Source: Piezodorus guildinii
Taxonomy: Eukaryota > Arthropoda > Insecta > Hemiptera > Pentatomidae
Assembly: GCA_023052935.1 (NCBI GenBank)
Contig: CM041298.1
Coordinates: forward strand, 2,728,001-2,792,000
Direction: 5' to 3'
DNA length: 64,000 nt
In this document: positions 9,431-20,417 of the stretch, in pieces
How positions within the stretch are numbered: the first letter of the stretch is position 1
Layout: each line of letters opens with the position of its first letter
Notes under the pieces: model-generated
Databases searched by the model: none
What the model saw: the letters and a program-made list of their open reading frames with translations, nothing else
What the model was told of the DNA's origin: nothing
Made by a program: the position numbers and the translations under genes

Positions 9431-9605
9431 ATCAGATAAGATTTTTATTTTTCAATATTTTACAAGTGGCCATATGCCTCAAACATGTGGTAATATCACC
9501 AATTACATGTTACTTTTATGTGATATTTACAGTAGGAGTTAATGGTAATTGTAGCCTATGTTACTTTTGAACAGTAGGAAAATTTAAAACAATAACCAAC
9601 ACAAT

Positions 9606-10530
9606 AAAAAAAAATCTGGTGCGGGCATCACACGACTTTCACTTACCTCCATTTTTAAAATCAATGAAAGAATTTTCAAATACAGTTAGAGATAAAAATT
9701 CGTGAAATTATTAAGTAATTAATCAAATAGAATTTCTATAGAAACATGTGTTTGATTAAAAAATCTATTATATTATTATCTTAAATAATCAGTAAGTTTT
9801 ATCTTCTTTTCATCACTCTCCATTAACTTTTAAAAGCTTGTGAATGAGATGATATTTTTTCTAAAATCTTTAGCTTTCCAACGGTATATCATAAGTGTGT
9901 ATTACTGCTCTTATGTTAAAAAACGAAAAATTGCGTTAAAAAAATATTTTATCTGTTTTCTCCTTTAGTTGGGTATCTAATTTATTCAATTTATATATTT
10001 ACCAGTTTATCATCAGCGTTAACAAGATAATCTAGTTATTATTATTAAATCTACAAAATTAAAGGTACTTTAGGGGAAGAAAATTTAAAATATCGACATT
10101 TAAGCTCTGTCAGACCATTTTTATCTAAATAAAACCTACATAATATTAAAGCCCATTAAATTTTACATCGATATAGCGAGTTTAATCAAAATCGTCAGAA
10201 CCGTTTTCGAGAAAATCGAAAAAAGGTACAAAATGCATGGTATAAAGTGCCTCTTCTGGTAAGCTCATATTGATGAAAAAAGTTTTGTCACGTCTCGGGC
10301 GTATAGTTAAATATAGTCTTAAATATGAAATTTCAGTTTAATAGGGCTTACCGTTTCCGCCCGGGAGTTACCACACACAAACACACACACACACACAGAC
10401 CTTTTTGCGGGACTTGGTTATTTGGACTCAGGGGACCCTAAAACGTGTATTTCCAGTGAAAACTGGAATTCGAAAATTTTCACGATCGCAATACTTCCCC
10501 TTACTATATATAGTAAGTGAAAGTAAAAAT
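9606..10530 (+). repeat. Family A repeat, near-complete copy
   Basis: Runs from TCTGGTGCGGGCATCAC to the terminal palindrome TTACTATATATAGTAA and GTGAAAGTAAAAAT. It has the 12-bp subterminal inverted repeat (ACTTTCACTTAC / GTAAGTGAAAGT) and a CACA microsatellite before GACCTTTTTGCGGGACTTGG. No open frame is conserved. With a length of ~925 bp it is a good reference copy of the family in this window. Confidence 0.88.
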
Positions 10531-10689
10531 TAAAGAAAAACATAACAATTAAAGTAAAAACAAAACAAATTATAGTAAAAACAAAACTAAGTAAAACGAA
10601 ACAGTACAAAATAACAATATTTTGGTTATATGCTAAAATATCAAGCTAATAATTTTTCTCTTATTTTATTTTTTTTTTTTACATTTCAA

Positions 10690-11192
10690 AAATTAATTCA
10701 GTAGTATGTCTTATGTACATTTATGTACGTAACGTTTTAGTGTGTTTTTGTCGTAATTGCCAATTTTTAAAACGATTGGGTTGTCACTAGGAGTACGAGA
10801 AAAAAAAAAAAACTTGCCAGCAAGTACGTATAGTTTTTAATCGACGGGAGTTGTAAATCCGATAACATGGTTGTCACTTGTAACGAGTATAATGATTTAC
10901 GATTCGCACACATGTGTTCTGCACCACCGCCATTTTCCGATAATTGGAATGGCATGTGTACCTCCAGACTGGGGCAGCGCAGGTCAGTATGGGACGGATG
11001 ACAGTTTTGTAGAGAATTAGTCTGTTTTTTTATGATATTTTTGAGTGCACATTGAAGTATGGGGTCATTTTGTTGATAATATTTTTGGCTCTATTGCATT
11101 TATTGTGCATGTGATTGTGAACGTTAATGATTTGTCCATTTCTAATCCTAAGTAATTTATAGACTCGGCCCAGGAGATTATGGTCTCGTTCA
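10690..11192 (-). mobile_element. Degraded Jockey-type LINE remnant
   Basis: The minus strand gives ISWAESINYLGLEMDKSLTFT, matching the YLGLTLDKSLTFT region of the intact ORF2 at 3381-6092. The left part follows the ORF2 C-terminus and 3' UTR with many substitutions. It is interrupted at 11192 by an RTE-type insertion. Confidence 0.7.
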
Positions 11193-11990
11193 TAATAATA
11201 ATAATAATAATAGGCTTAGCGAACCCGAAGGTTCGATGCCGATACCACCAAATTCCGCCTACACAGAATCGTCCAATGCTCACCATTCAAGCCCAAGCTC
11301 CCGAGATCAGCCTTAACGCAATCCTCCCATCTCCGCTTCGGCCTACCTTTCGGACGCCTACCAGTCGGATCAGCAAATACCAACTTTCTCGGAATCCGCT
11401 CGTCATCGAGCCCAACAACTTTACTCGCCCATTTGAGTCTCCGCGATGCAATCAGCTCAATTATATTCACAGGATGCAAGTTCCGCAATTCCGCGTTATG
11501 CAACCTTCTATACTCCCCAGTGGCCTCATCTCTCTTTGGACCAAATATTTTACGCAATACCTTATTTTCGAAAACCTTAAGCCGTTGTTCATCCTTTAAA
11601 GTAAGCGGCCACGTTTCACATCCGCAAAGAACCGTTGGAAGAATAATAGTTTTATAAATTCTAATCTTTAAGTTTTTAAATAGAAGCCTCGAACTAAGTA
11701 ACTTAGCAAATGAATAATAACACGCATTTCCCACCTTCAACCGGGACTTTATTTCTTCCTGGATTTCATTTTTTCTAGTTATAATTGAACCTAAATACTT
11801 GAATTTCTCTACGTGTTCAAAAGTATGACCTGATACATCAATATCACCAAGATCGACACCGTTTCTGCTACTAATCATATACTTCGTCTTATCGATATTT
11901 AATTCGAGTCCTATTTCTTTACCGGTTTTTATTAACACACTTGTATTTAGTTGTATGTTTTCCGTGTCTTCACCTCGCAGTAAGTTAATA
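11193..11990 (-). mobile_element. 5'-truncated RTE-type LINE ending in an ATT microsatellite
   Basis: An open frame at 11216-11938 (240 codons) encodes the C-terminal reverse transcriptase region: LELNIDKTKYM, KFKYLGSIITRKNEI, TIILPTVLCGCETW, FENKVLRKIFGPKRD, and GRRPKGRPKRRWEDCV. A very short 3' UTR ends in about seven ATT/AAT units, the typical RTE tail. The frame is uninterrupted over this length, so the insertion is fairly recent. It lies inside the Jockey remnant that ends at 11192. The catalytic FADD region and endonuclease are absent. Confidence 0.82.
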
Positions 11991-11999
11991 CTAACAATT

Positions 12000-12350
12000 T
12001 ATTTTTATGATGGAGAATTTGGTGCGGTAATCAAGAAAAACACACTAAAAAGATAAACTTATTGTATCGTGTGATGACGTTTCGGCCTACATTGTGGACC
12101 TTCATCAGGGTTTTCTTAGCGGTTTTATCTCAAAAGTCAATGTACTTTGAGTTCAAAAAATCTTCTTAAATAAGCTCTTTTTGAGCAGTATGGTATTTGG
12201 TTTTGTAGTAATCTATTAATAATCTGCACTGTTTGAGGACCAACGATTCCGCAAGGAAATGGCGCAGAACTGTCGGGTTTTTGTAACGATTTCCGTGTAC
12301 TTTCTTTATAGAGGCTGGTTTCCCGACGCCTGAATCTAACACCACTGAAG
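12000..12350 (-). mobile_element. Penelope-like fragment
   Basis: A hammerhead-like core at 12075-12110 is followed (toward the right on the + strand) by sequence whose minus-strand frames include HGNRYKNPTVLRHFLAES with interruptions. The left boundary TTTATGATGGAGAATTTGGTGC resembles the shared block of other Penelope-like pieces. Coding identity is uncertain. Confidence 0.45.
12075..12110 (-). ncRNA. Hammerhead ribozyme-like motif
   Basis: Minus strand CTGATGA, stem II AGGTCC...AGGCC with one mismatch, then GAAACGTC. The core boxes are intact. Downstream CACACGAT can provide the short stem III partner. Confidence 0.55.
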
Positions 12351-12462
12351 CTTTAATTTACTACTAATAATAATAAATTCTTTATTTATCCTTAGACAAA
12401 GTTTCTTTAGTATGATATTACAAACTACTTAAAAAGAATTTTAATAAAATTAATTATTCCAG

Positions 12463-12545
12463 AACAATCGGATTCAAATCCAGTACCAGGAGATAAGCAG
12501 CTCTCTACCCAATCCATTCGGTTAGCACACTGCTTTATAATATAA
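12463..12545 (-). repeat. tRNA-like SINE head
   Basis: On the minus strand GTGCTAACCGAATGGATTGG is followed by GGATTTGAATCC, an A-box/B-box pair at tRNA spacing. The rest of a SINE is not clear, and there is no intact tRNA fold. Confidence 0.4.
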
Positions 12546-12999
12546 AACAATACATAAAATATCTCCTTGATTGTACCATTGGAGTCGTTCCAGCGCGAGT
12601 TGTTCAAAGGGAACGATAAATTGATCAAAGATACTTTGATATAGAGATGTTAGGTATTTATTAAAAGAAATAGGACGGTCCATTTCTTCGATAAAAGTGA
12701 TACGATGAAAACGCACAAGGCAATAATGGTATCACAAAGAAATTTTATGATATCTAATTTCAATGAATGTAAGCGATTAGGTCAGGTAAGAAGGCAAACC
12801 ATAGCCCAGTTGAAGGAATCGGCAAGTGACCGAGGTGTGTGGTGAAATTAACTGGAGGCTTTTCCACATCTATGCCGTTAGAAAGAGAAAGAGTTAAAAA
12901 AAAAAAAATATCTGATACACAAAGTTGTAAAAGGTAATATAAAGTGACGATTAGGGAATAAACTCATTACTGAGTAACAATTTAATATAGCTATATTAT

Positions 13000-13160
13000 T
13001 TAATCTAAATCATATGATACCAACGATAATGATTACATGTTTTATTAAAATCAATTCAAAACATTTTTCAAATTCAAGTATATTTAGTAGTTTTTAAATT
13101 GATTTTAACAGTAGAGGTAAGTGAAAGTTGTGTGTTGCCTGCACCAGATTTTTTACGTTA
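13000..13160 (-). repeat. Family A repeat, outer-end fragment
   Basis: Ends with GAGGTAAGTGAAAGTTGTG and a divergent GTTGCCTGCACCAGA, the family A outer end in reverse orientation. Only ~160 bp of the element remain. Confidence 0.7.
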
Positions 13161-13177
13161 TTTAAGTTACGTCTTTG

Positions 13178-13378
13178 CCGTTCATCGAGGAAGCCCAAAA
13201 TTTGCCTTTCCAGTTTTAATTATGATAGGGAACTTTATCGAGTACCTGAGATCGCACAGGCGGTCAACCATTTTACGTCCCTTCCGAATGTTGGTATTAC
13301 CAAGGATTTTTAATCCCATAAAAAAATCCTAGACCATCTACCGAGTTCGAACACCGGTGACCTCTTTTAGTTACTTAA
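13178..13378 (-). repeat. SINE S1, inverted partial copy
   Basis: Reads as the reverse complement of S1: GATAGGGAACTTTATCGAG, TACCTGAGATCGCACAG, the CCAAGGATTTTTAATCCCA block and a B-box-like GAGTTCGAACACC. Divergent from the better copy at 34762. Confidence 0.6.
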
Positions 13379-13912
13379 TGAAGCTTGCTGATTGTCTGTA
13401 TAACTGAGGCGATCTAATTGCAACAGTAGTTTTTCAGAGAGTATTAAAATCAAAATGGCCTCTTGAACGGGAAGGAAGCTACGCTTCTCAGATAGAAGAT
13501 TGATATTGAAAGATTATTTTCGTTGAAGAGGGAACAACAGATGTTGGGAGCAGTTTACCGTTTACATTGGATACTTTTAGACCAGAGCGGTTGTTTCGGG
13601 ATCTGATGGAATACCAACTAGTCCCGAAATAGCGGGTGATATCCTTGATCCCTGACCACGGAGTTCTGGATCTAGGAAACGGGAAGGCGTACAAAGGACG
13701 GTATCTTGGCGTGGTATATTATCCAATAACTCATCTCTAAAGGCCTTCTCCATGCCAGCTCTGATTAACGATATATTAATGGCCGTGGAAACATTAATAT
13801 AACAGATGGCATTGGTTGATCCACGGGCAGTTTTTTGAGGAGCTCTTACTTTTTGTAGGTATGAATTATCTTATAATAGTGAAGGCGGTGTTTTAACGTG
13901 CTTTACTAACTT
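13379..13912. other. Unassigned, moderately complex sequence
   Basis: Base composition is more balanced than the surroundings, and there is a short palindromic stretch around GTTTCGGGATC and GTCCCGAAATAGC. No reading frame over ~70 codons and no match to other repeats in this window. Confidence 0.3.
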
Positions 13913-14250
13913 AAAAAATCTGGTGCGCGCAACACACGACTTTCACTTACCTCTGTTATTAATCACAATTTTTAAACATATTTAGAAACGAAAACAAGTT
14001 GTTAAAGAATTATGTACATTTGATTTTTATAGATAGATGTGTTTTATTAAATAATACGTTATAATATTATCTATGTGATTCAGTAATTGTGAATCACTCC
14101 GTGCTAAAACTACTTGGAGTGTCAGGCGATGACAGCTCTATACAGTGACCAAGCTGTGAAACAATTGCATTAAAAAAATGTTTTTTCAGTTTTCTCCTTT
14201 AATTTGATATCGAATTCGTTCAACTTATATATTTACCCGTTGTTTTTTTT
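13913..14250 (+). repeat. Family A repeat, partial
   Basis: Starts with TCTGGTGCGCGCAACAC and ACTTTCACTTACC, and continues into a diverged body with TTTTCTCCTTTAATTTG and TATATATTTACC. It is cut off before the second half. Confidence 0.7.
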
Positions 14251-14261
14251 TTGGGGGATCA

Positions 14262-14348
14262 CTTATAGCTGGGTGGTTAGCGTAACAGCCTATAGTAGCA
14301 TAAAGTGACGTTAAATAAATAAACGGTCAACTAAACTCCATCATCATT
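14262..14348 (+). repeat. SINE S1 with large internal deletion, plus Penelope-type block
   Basis: GGGTGGTTAGCGTAACAGCC (A-box end) is joined directly to TAGCATAAAGTGACGTTAAA (3' end), so the B box and the body are missing. It is followed by CGGTCAACTAAACTCCATC, exactly as after the S1 copy at 2272. Confidence 0.6.
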
Positions 14349-14349
14349 A

Positions 14350-14515
14350 TTATTTATATTATTTATAATGAAACACATGTTTCTATATAAATTCAGTTTA
14401 ATTAATCCCTTAATAGTTTCAAGTATTTTTATCTCTAACTGTTTTTGAAAATTCTTTCATTGATTTTAAAAATTGAGGTAAGTGAAAGTCCTGTGTTGCC
14501 CGCACCTGATTTCTT
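14350..14515 (-). repeat. Family A repeat, outer-end fragment, inverted
   Basis: Contains ACACATGTTTCTATATAAAT and ends GAGGTAAGTGAAAGTCC and GTTGCCCGCACCTGA. Together with 13913-14250 it could be two opposed ends of a rearranged element with the SINE between them. Confidence 0.7.
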
Positions 14516-14895
14516 AAAAATATTATTTATTGAAATTTACAACTGTACTTTATAACACAACAAATATCCTAAAAAAGAAATGGCATAAAACAAATTTGTA
14601 GACGAACTACCCCATTGGTAGCACTCCATTAAGTGACCTAAACTAAAAAGTGTGTAGGCCATCTTATCTTCAGACTCCTCCGAGGATTATCAGGAATATA
14701 AGAGGAAGCTAATGTAGAAATTAGTGGGTTAGAGTGGGAATGGAGTTTGTCATAGGAGTGATACCTTGTTAGGACCGAATCAGCAACAAATGGAACATTA
14801 AGATCTTTATGGATGAGTTTGTTCATGACAAAATGAGGAGCGTTGATGATTTTACGAAGGATTTTGGATTGCAATGCCGTAGTTGTCAGTTGATG
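14516..14895 (-). mobile_element. LINE family L2, 3' fragment
   Basis: Minus-strand LQSKILRKIINAPHFVMNKLIHKDLNVPF matches the copies at 190-706 and 36535-37235 in meaning and spacing. The 3' end is on the left (TTATTTATTGAAATTTACAA on the + strand). The 5' side is truncated just upstream of the KILRKI motif. Confidence 0.75.
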
Positions 14896-15106
14896 ATGAC
14901 CAAATTTAAGCATAACTGACCAAAAATATTTAATTTTTGATCACATAACCGAAACTTTAATTGAAAATATTTACATAAAATCGAAGTTTTTATTGAAATC
15001 ACCAATAAAAAAAGCTACCAACTTATGTTACAACCCAACAGAATGGTAACCACTAAGATATAAGAACAACTAAATATACATACCAAGAAAATCCAAAACA
15101 AATATC

Positions 15107-15137
<31 letters not shown>

Positions 15138-15955
15138 TAAAATGTAACTTGCATGTCGGTTGTAACTATAAGAAGTCTGTTTATATGTCCTTGTAAGTTA
15201 TTATGAAATCGTACATAAAGAGTCCTTATGTGTTTGTCGACTCTTGGTATGTGTAAGTGAATACGTAGGTTATTGTTAGTAACGTACCAAGCATTTGTTA
15301 TGAGTCATAATATTTTGGACCGGATATTCTAGAACTTATGTAAGTGCCTTTTTTAGTAAACCCGTATATCTCAAACAGGAGTGTATCCGAATGGGTTGGA
15401 GTAAACATAAGTATGTATTTCGTTTCTGTTTCAATTCAATTTTTTTTTTAAGTTTGCCACCCCATGTCATAGTTAAGTCCATATGTAGGCGTATAACATC
15501 TCAAATGGATCACTATATCTGGATTTTCCGACGAATAAATCTGAAAATGAATTACATTATTTTCTTTAAATCTGTTATTTCAAAAAAAAATACTCGGAAT
15601 ATCAGTAGATGATCCATGGTTCATTAGAAACAGTCAACTGCACCGTGATCTTCAAATTTAATCTATCGATGACTTCATCAAAGAACACAATCACTAAATA
15701 CCACTCACAGCACCCAGCAGTAATAGTTGCTGTAGCCTACATCGGGATTCGAACCACAACCCGCAGGCTCAAACCCAGACTTCTGCAAGAAGTTCTTCTC
15801 TGAATCTTCCTATTAAGCTTTTATTTGTCCTTAAACTTTAATTTTTTCACTATTAATTACTAAATTATCTTTTCTAGAACATCCGTCTTTTATTGTCAGC
15901 ATATATTCAATCTATTATGTTTCATTTATTTATTTTTTTAATTATTATTATTTTA
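14896..15955. other. AT-rich spacer with T-run
   Basis: Contains a T homopolymer of ~25 bases near 15111 and diffuse low-complexity sequence. Open frames at 15391-15612 and 15609-15803 (+) show no domain. A tRNA-like GGGATTCGAACCAC near 15742 could be a decayed SINE. Confidence 0.35.
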
Positions 15956-15957
15956 AT

Positions 15958-16121
15958 GTATTTTTACTTTCACTTACTATATATAGTTTTCAACGGAAAT
16001 ACACGTTTTAGGGTCCCCTGAGTCCAAATAACCAAGTCCCGCAAAAAGGACTGTGTGTGTGGGTGTGTGTGTGTGTCTGTGTGTGTGTGTGTCTGTGTGT
16101 GTGTGTGTGTGTGTCTGTGTG

Positions 16122-16179
<58 letters not shown>

Positions 16180-16655
16180 TAACTCTCGGGCGGAAACGGT
16201 AAGTCCTATGAAACTGAAATTTCATATTTAAGACAACTATACGCCCGAGACGTGACAAAACTTTTTTCATCAAAATGAGCTTACCAGAAGAGGCACTTTA
16301 TAACATGCATTTTGCACCTTTTTTCGATTTTCTCGAAAACGGTTCCAACGATTTTGATTAAACTCGCTATATCGATGTAAAATATAATGGGCTTTAATAT
16401 CATTTAGGTTTTATTTGGATACAAATGGTCTGACAGGGCTAAAGTTAATAGAGAGTGATGAGAAGAAGATAAAACTAACTGATTATTTTAGATAATAATA
16501 TAATAGATTTTTTAATAAAACACATGTTTCTATATAAATTCAATTTGATTAATTCCTTAATAGTTTCGCGTACTTTTATCTGTATTCGAAAATTCTTACA
16601 TTGATTTTAAAAATTGAGGTAAGTGAAAGTCGTGTATTGCCCGCACCAGATTTTT
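15958..16655 (-). repeat. Family A repeat with expanded TG/CA microsatellite
   Basis: Inverted copy: begins TTTACTTTCACTTACTATAT and ends GAGGTAAGTGAAAGTCGTG and TTGCCCGCACCAGA. The internal microsatellite at ~16050-16179 is expanded to about 130 bases of TG with interruptions, far longer than in the other copies. That expansion creates a spurious Thr-His open frame on the minus strand. Confidence 0.85.
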
Positions 16656-17300
16656 TTAATTTATTTTATCTTCTTTTTTTTAATTACCTTATACATGTAT
16701 TAATTTATTATCTTAAATGAACTTATTTACTTTAAATTTCATTTCTTTCTTGTGTATCAATTTGATTTCAAGTGTTAGTTCAGTGTATCAGTATAATTAC
16801 AAACATAAAATAGTTAAGAGTGTCTTCGCATGAGACTATACCCCTCCTTTGTCAATTGCTATAAATTGTAACGACTGTTTATATATAAACCCATATATGG
16901 CTCACGCAGCCGATCTAGAAATAAATAAAAAATTAAAAACATTTAAATCTGTTAATAACACGTCTGTGTCAGTACATCTCTATGGTTGCCATTTTGACAC
17001 AAATGGCAGATTGTAACGTACACTTTTTTTTTCTTTTAGGTTCTCTACTCTTGTTTTTTTTACTAAACCAATTTACTTGTTTATTTTTTAATTTAAATCT
17101 ATAATTGTTTTAAAGCTATGCAAGGAGATGTTTTACTATGCTTTGGATTGAAAATTTAAACACTAGGTTAGTAACTTTCGGAAAGAACTATAATTTTCTA
17201 AAGCGTGATTTTTTTTTAAATTTAGTGGGTCCTTAGTGATTGGATGAAGAAGTCCACAAAAAATTTTCGTAGGGAAACACTGCTGTAGATAATATTTTCT
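16656..17300. other. AT-rich spacer
   Basis: No gene or repeat family recognised. Several T-runs and short open frames only. Confidence 0.35.
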
Positions 17301-17309
17301 TTTGTTATA

Positions 17310-17462
17310 TTATTTAATCTGAAACATATGTTTCCAACGAAACTCTCTTTAAGTCCCAAAACTTTTTTTTTTTTTTACAAGTTTGACTTTATTTAAATGT
17401 TCCTAAATTTCTTTTCGCTACGAAGGTGAGTTAAAGTCGTGTGTTGCCCGTACCAGATTTTA
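17310..17462 (-). repeat. Family A outer-end fragment, diverged
   Basis: Ends GAAGGTGAGTTAAAGTCGTG and TTGCCCGTACCAGA. The body is reduced to AAACATATGTTTCCAACG. Confidence 0.6.
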
Positions 17463-17516
17463 TCTTTTGTGTTTATAATTTTTGTTTGTCGGGCCCCCAC
17501 TCCCTAAGCTCATGAC

Positions 17517-17554
17517 CCTGATGATGGCCCACATACTTAGGCTTAAACGTTGGC
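17517..17554 (+). ncRNA. Degenerate hammerhead-like motif
   Basis: CCTGATGATGGCCCAC followed by AGGCTTAAACGTTGGC. The CTGATGA box and stem II are recognisable, but GAAAC has become TTAAAC, so catalysis is unlikely. Confidence 0.4.
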
Positions 17555-17654
17555 ACTATTTAAAGTAGTTTTACTACTCTGACTTAAGATTTTGTCTTCT
17601 TGTTATTACCTCAACAGTCGACTATAGACCATGTGTTGTTATTTTAGTATTGTA

Positions 17655-18180
17655 TGTTGTTTTTTGTCTTTTCTATTTTGGAACTAACACACACACCGAG
17701 ATCCGATCTCCCGACCATTTTCTATTCCTTATTCCTTATTCTAGCAATCCTTCCTCCTTACCTCCTCTATCTTGAAGGACGTCCTCCTCGTCACCTTCCG
17801 GGTGACCTCCCCCTCGTATACCTCCTCGACGGTGCTCATCTTGGTGAAGTCTTGCAGCGGGCGGCGGGCACGGAACTAACTGCTCCAACCTAAAGCCTCC
17901 CCTCCTGCCAATTGTTAAATATAACCGTCAGGGGCAGAGGCGGGTCGGAAATAGCCTCTATCTATCGGGGAATACCTAGTTGTAGCTCATCCTACATCCT
18001 CTGTCTTTGCAGGCCATGTTTTTGCTGGAAGGTAGAGGGGTTGTGGTGTACTTGGCGGCACACTAACAATAGGAACAGTGACATTAGGTAACGTTGATAG
18101 CGCGAGACGGAATCCGATTTGCTAATAGTGGAGTGTATAGGCTGGGAGTAGTAAGCTGACGATGGTAACAGTAAAACTTT
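17655..18180. other. GC-richer unassigned patch, probable transposon 3' region
   Basis: A 79-codon + frame (17654-17893) is rich in Pro and Leu and lies between a hammerhead-like motif and a Penelope-like block. It could be the C-terminal part or UTR of the element that carried them. I see no diagnostic domain. Confidence 0.3.
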
Positions 18181-18184
18181 TCAT

Positions 18185-18345
18185 GATGGAGTTTAGTTGA
18201 CCGTTGAAAATATTAGATGAGGAAGATGGTTTGGGGGTGTGGTAATAAAATTAAAAAAAATACAAAATACACATTGATAAGTAATACTTATTTTCATTTT
18301 GTGCCGGTATACATTGTGGGCCTTCATCAGGATGACTCAGGGAAG
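18185..18345 (-). mobile_element. Penelope-like terminal fragment with broken hammerhead
   Basis: GATGGAGTTTAGTTGACCGT, then GATGAGGAAGATGGT, an ACACA-rich stretch, and at 18301-18331 a minus-strand CTGATGAAGGCCCACAATG whose GAAAC box is lost. It is the left neighbour of the minisatellite, whose internal and right boundaries carry the same block. Confidence 0.5.
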
Positions 18346-18860
18346 GTCCTACCTACTCTTAAGAAGTAGGTATATATGTGTTTGGAATGGTCAAGTTATT
18401 TTCGCTAATATAGATACTGAAAAAAAAAAAATCGAGTGGATATTTTATCATTTAGGAAATTTATCTCTACGATTTTACTAGGGATTTTTTTTTTATTTAA
18501 GAGTCAGTGATGCTAATTTTGGTACCCATTATAAATAGGAGATTTGGAAGTTACAATATAGTTTAACGAAGTTTCAATAAATTTTATGGGATCGACATTT
18601 TAAAAGAAAGATTCTTTGTTCTAAAATATTAGCTAGACGTTTATGAAGATTTAAAATAGCTTGAACTGGGATTTGAGATGAGGGAAAGAGTATATTAGGA
18701 AATAAAAAGACAAATTGGATTGAGCAGAAGAAGAAATGGTTAAAGGAGAAGGATTTACAAGAGATACAGGTGAAATATGATAATCAGAAGGAAACGAAGT
18801 GTGAAGTGAAAATGTTGAGATGCGAGGTATGGCATTGAAGAGCTGTTCTGTTTTATAATC

Positions 18861-19570
18861 GGTTGTTATGGCGAAGAGGTAGATTACTATAGTGTAAAGG
18901 ATGGTTGCTATTGCGTATAGTTTGGTTGCTAAAGAGTCAGGGATGGTTGCTATGGTGTAGAGGTTGGTTGCTATGGCGTATAGGCTGGTTGCTATGGCGT
19001 ATAGGCTGGTTGCTATGGCGTATAGGATGGTTGCTATGGCGTAGAGATAGGTTGCTATGGCATAGAGGCTGGTTGCTATGGCGTAGAGGTAGGTTGCTAT
19101 GGTATAAAGGATGGTTGCTATAGCGTAGAGGTAGGTTGCTATGGTATAGAGGATGGTTGCTATGGCGTGGAGGATGGTTGCTATGGCGTGGAGGATGGTT
19201 GCTATGGCGTATAGGTAGGTTGCTATGATATAAAGGATGGTTGCTATGGCGTAGAGGTAGGTTGCTGTGTTATGAAGGATGGTTGCTATGGCGTAGAGGA
19301 CGGTTGCTATGGCGTAGAGGTAGGTTGCTATGGCATAGAGGATGGTTACATCGGCGTAGAGGTAGGTTGCTATGGCATAGAGGATGGTTGCTATGGTGTA
19401 GAGGATGGTTGCTATGGCGTGGAGGATGGTTGCTATGGCGTGGAGGATGGTTGCTATGGTATAGAGGATGGTTGCTATGGCGTGGATGATGGTTGCTATG
19501 GTGTAGAGGTAGGTTGTTATGGCATAGAGGATGGTCGCTATGGCGTAGAGGATGGTTGCTATCTGTTTGT
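18861..19570. repeat. 21-bp minisatellite, array 1
   Basis: About 33 units of GGTTGCTATGGCGTAGAGGA plus one base, with variant letters (TAGG, TGGA, CATAG). The unit is a multiple of three, so frames stay open on both strands: Ile-Ala-Thr-Ile-Leu-Tyr-Ala heptads on the minus strand, and Gly-Cys-Tyr-Gly-Val-Glu-Asp or Leu-Leu-Trp-Arg-Arg-Gly-Arg on the plus strand. That openness is a consequence of the period and not evidence for a gene. Confidence 0.95.
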
Positions 19571-19584
19571 AGGCTTTGTGGATA

Positions 19585-19644
19585 AGAGAATTCATAATGA
19601 TGGAGTTTAGTTTACCGTTAAGAATATTAGATGAGGAAGATGGT
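19585..19644. repeat. 60-bp spacer block between minisatellite arrays
   Basis: AGAGAATTCATAATGATGG through GATGAGGAAGATGGT. The block is repeated with minor changes at 20415-20475, giving a higher-order unit of roughly 830 bases (array plus block). Confidence 0.85.
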
Positions 19645-20417
19645 AGGTTGCTATAATATAAAGATATGATGGTTGCTATGGCGTAGAGGTAGGTTGCTAT
19701 GGTATAAAGGATGGTTGCTATGGCGTAGAGGACGGTTGCTATGGCGTAGAGGACGGTTGCTATGGCGTAGAGGACGGTTGCTATGGCGTAGAGGACGGTT
19801 GCTATGGCGTAGAGGACGGTTGCTATGGCGTAGAGGTAGGTTGCTATGGCGTAGAGGACGGTTGCAAAGGAGTCAAGGATGGTTGCTATGGCGTAGAGGC
19901 TGGTTGCTATGGCGTAGAGGTTGGTTGCTATGGCATAGAGGTAGGTTGCTATGGTGTAGAGGCTGGTTGCTATGGCGTAGAAGATGGTTGCTATGGTGTA
20001 GAGGATGGTTGCTATGGTGTAGAGGATGGTTGCTATGGCGTAGAGGTAGGTTGCTATGGTATAAAGGATGGTTGCTATGGCGTAGAGGACGGTTGCTATG
20101 GCGTAGAGGACGGTTGCTATGGCGTAGAGGACGGTTGCTATGGCGTAGAGGTTGGTTGCTATGGCATAGAGGTAGGTTGCTATGGCGTAGAGGCTAGTTG
20201 CTATGGCGTAGAGGACGGTTGCTATGGCGTAGAGGATGGTTGCTATGGCGTAGAGGTAGGTTGCTATGGTGTAGAGCTAGGTTGCTATGGTATAGAGGAT
20301 GGTTGCTATGGTGTAGAGGTAGGTTGCTATGGTGTAGAGGATGGTTGCTATGGCGTGGAGGATGGTTGCTAAGGTGTAGAGGTAGGTTGCTATGGCATAG
20401 AGGAAAGCTGCTATGAG
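19645..20417. repeat. 21-bp minisatellite, array 2
   Basis: About 36 further units of the same 21-mer. A run of near-identical units at 19720-19860 recurs at 20080-20150, showing local homogenisation. Ends in GAGGAAAGCTGCTATGAGAG before the repeated 60-bp block. Confidence 0.95.

Noticed and set aside
11180..11599. 139-codon + frame
   Set aside because: Antisense of the RTE-type ORF; the poly-Ile start is the ATT tail.
15977..16273. 98-codon minus-strand frame rich in Thr-His
   Set aside because: It is the TG microsatellite inside a family A copy read as codons. The same frame recurs in other copies only because the non-coding sequence is shared.
18651..19595. 314-codon minus-strand frame of IATILYA-type heptads, a possible repetitive structural protein
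   Set aside because: The 21-bp period keeps all frames free of stops once one unit is free of them; frames are equally open on the + strand, and the array is part of a repeat element.
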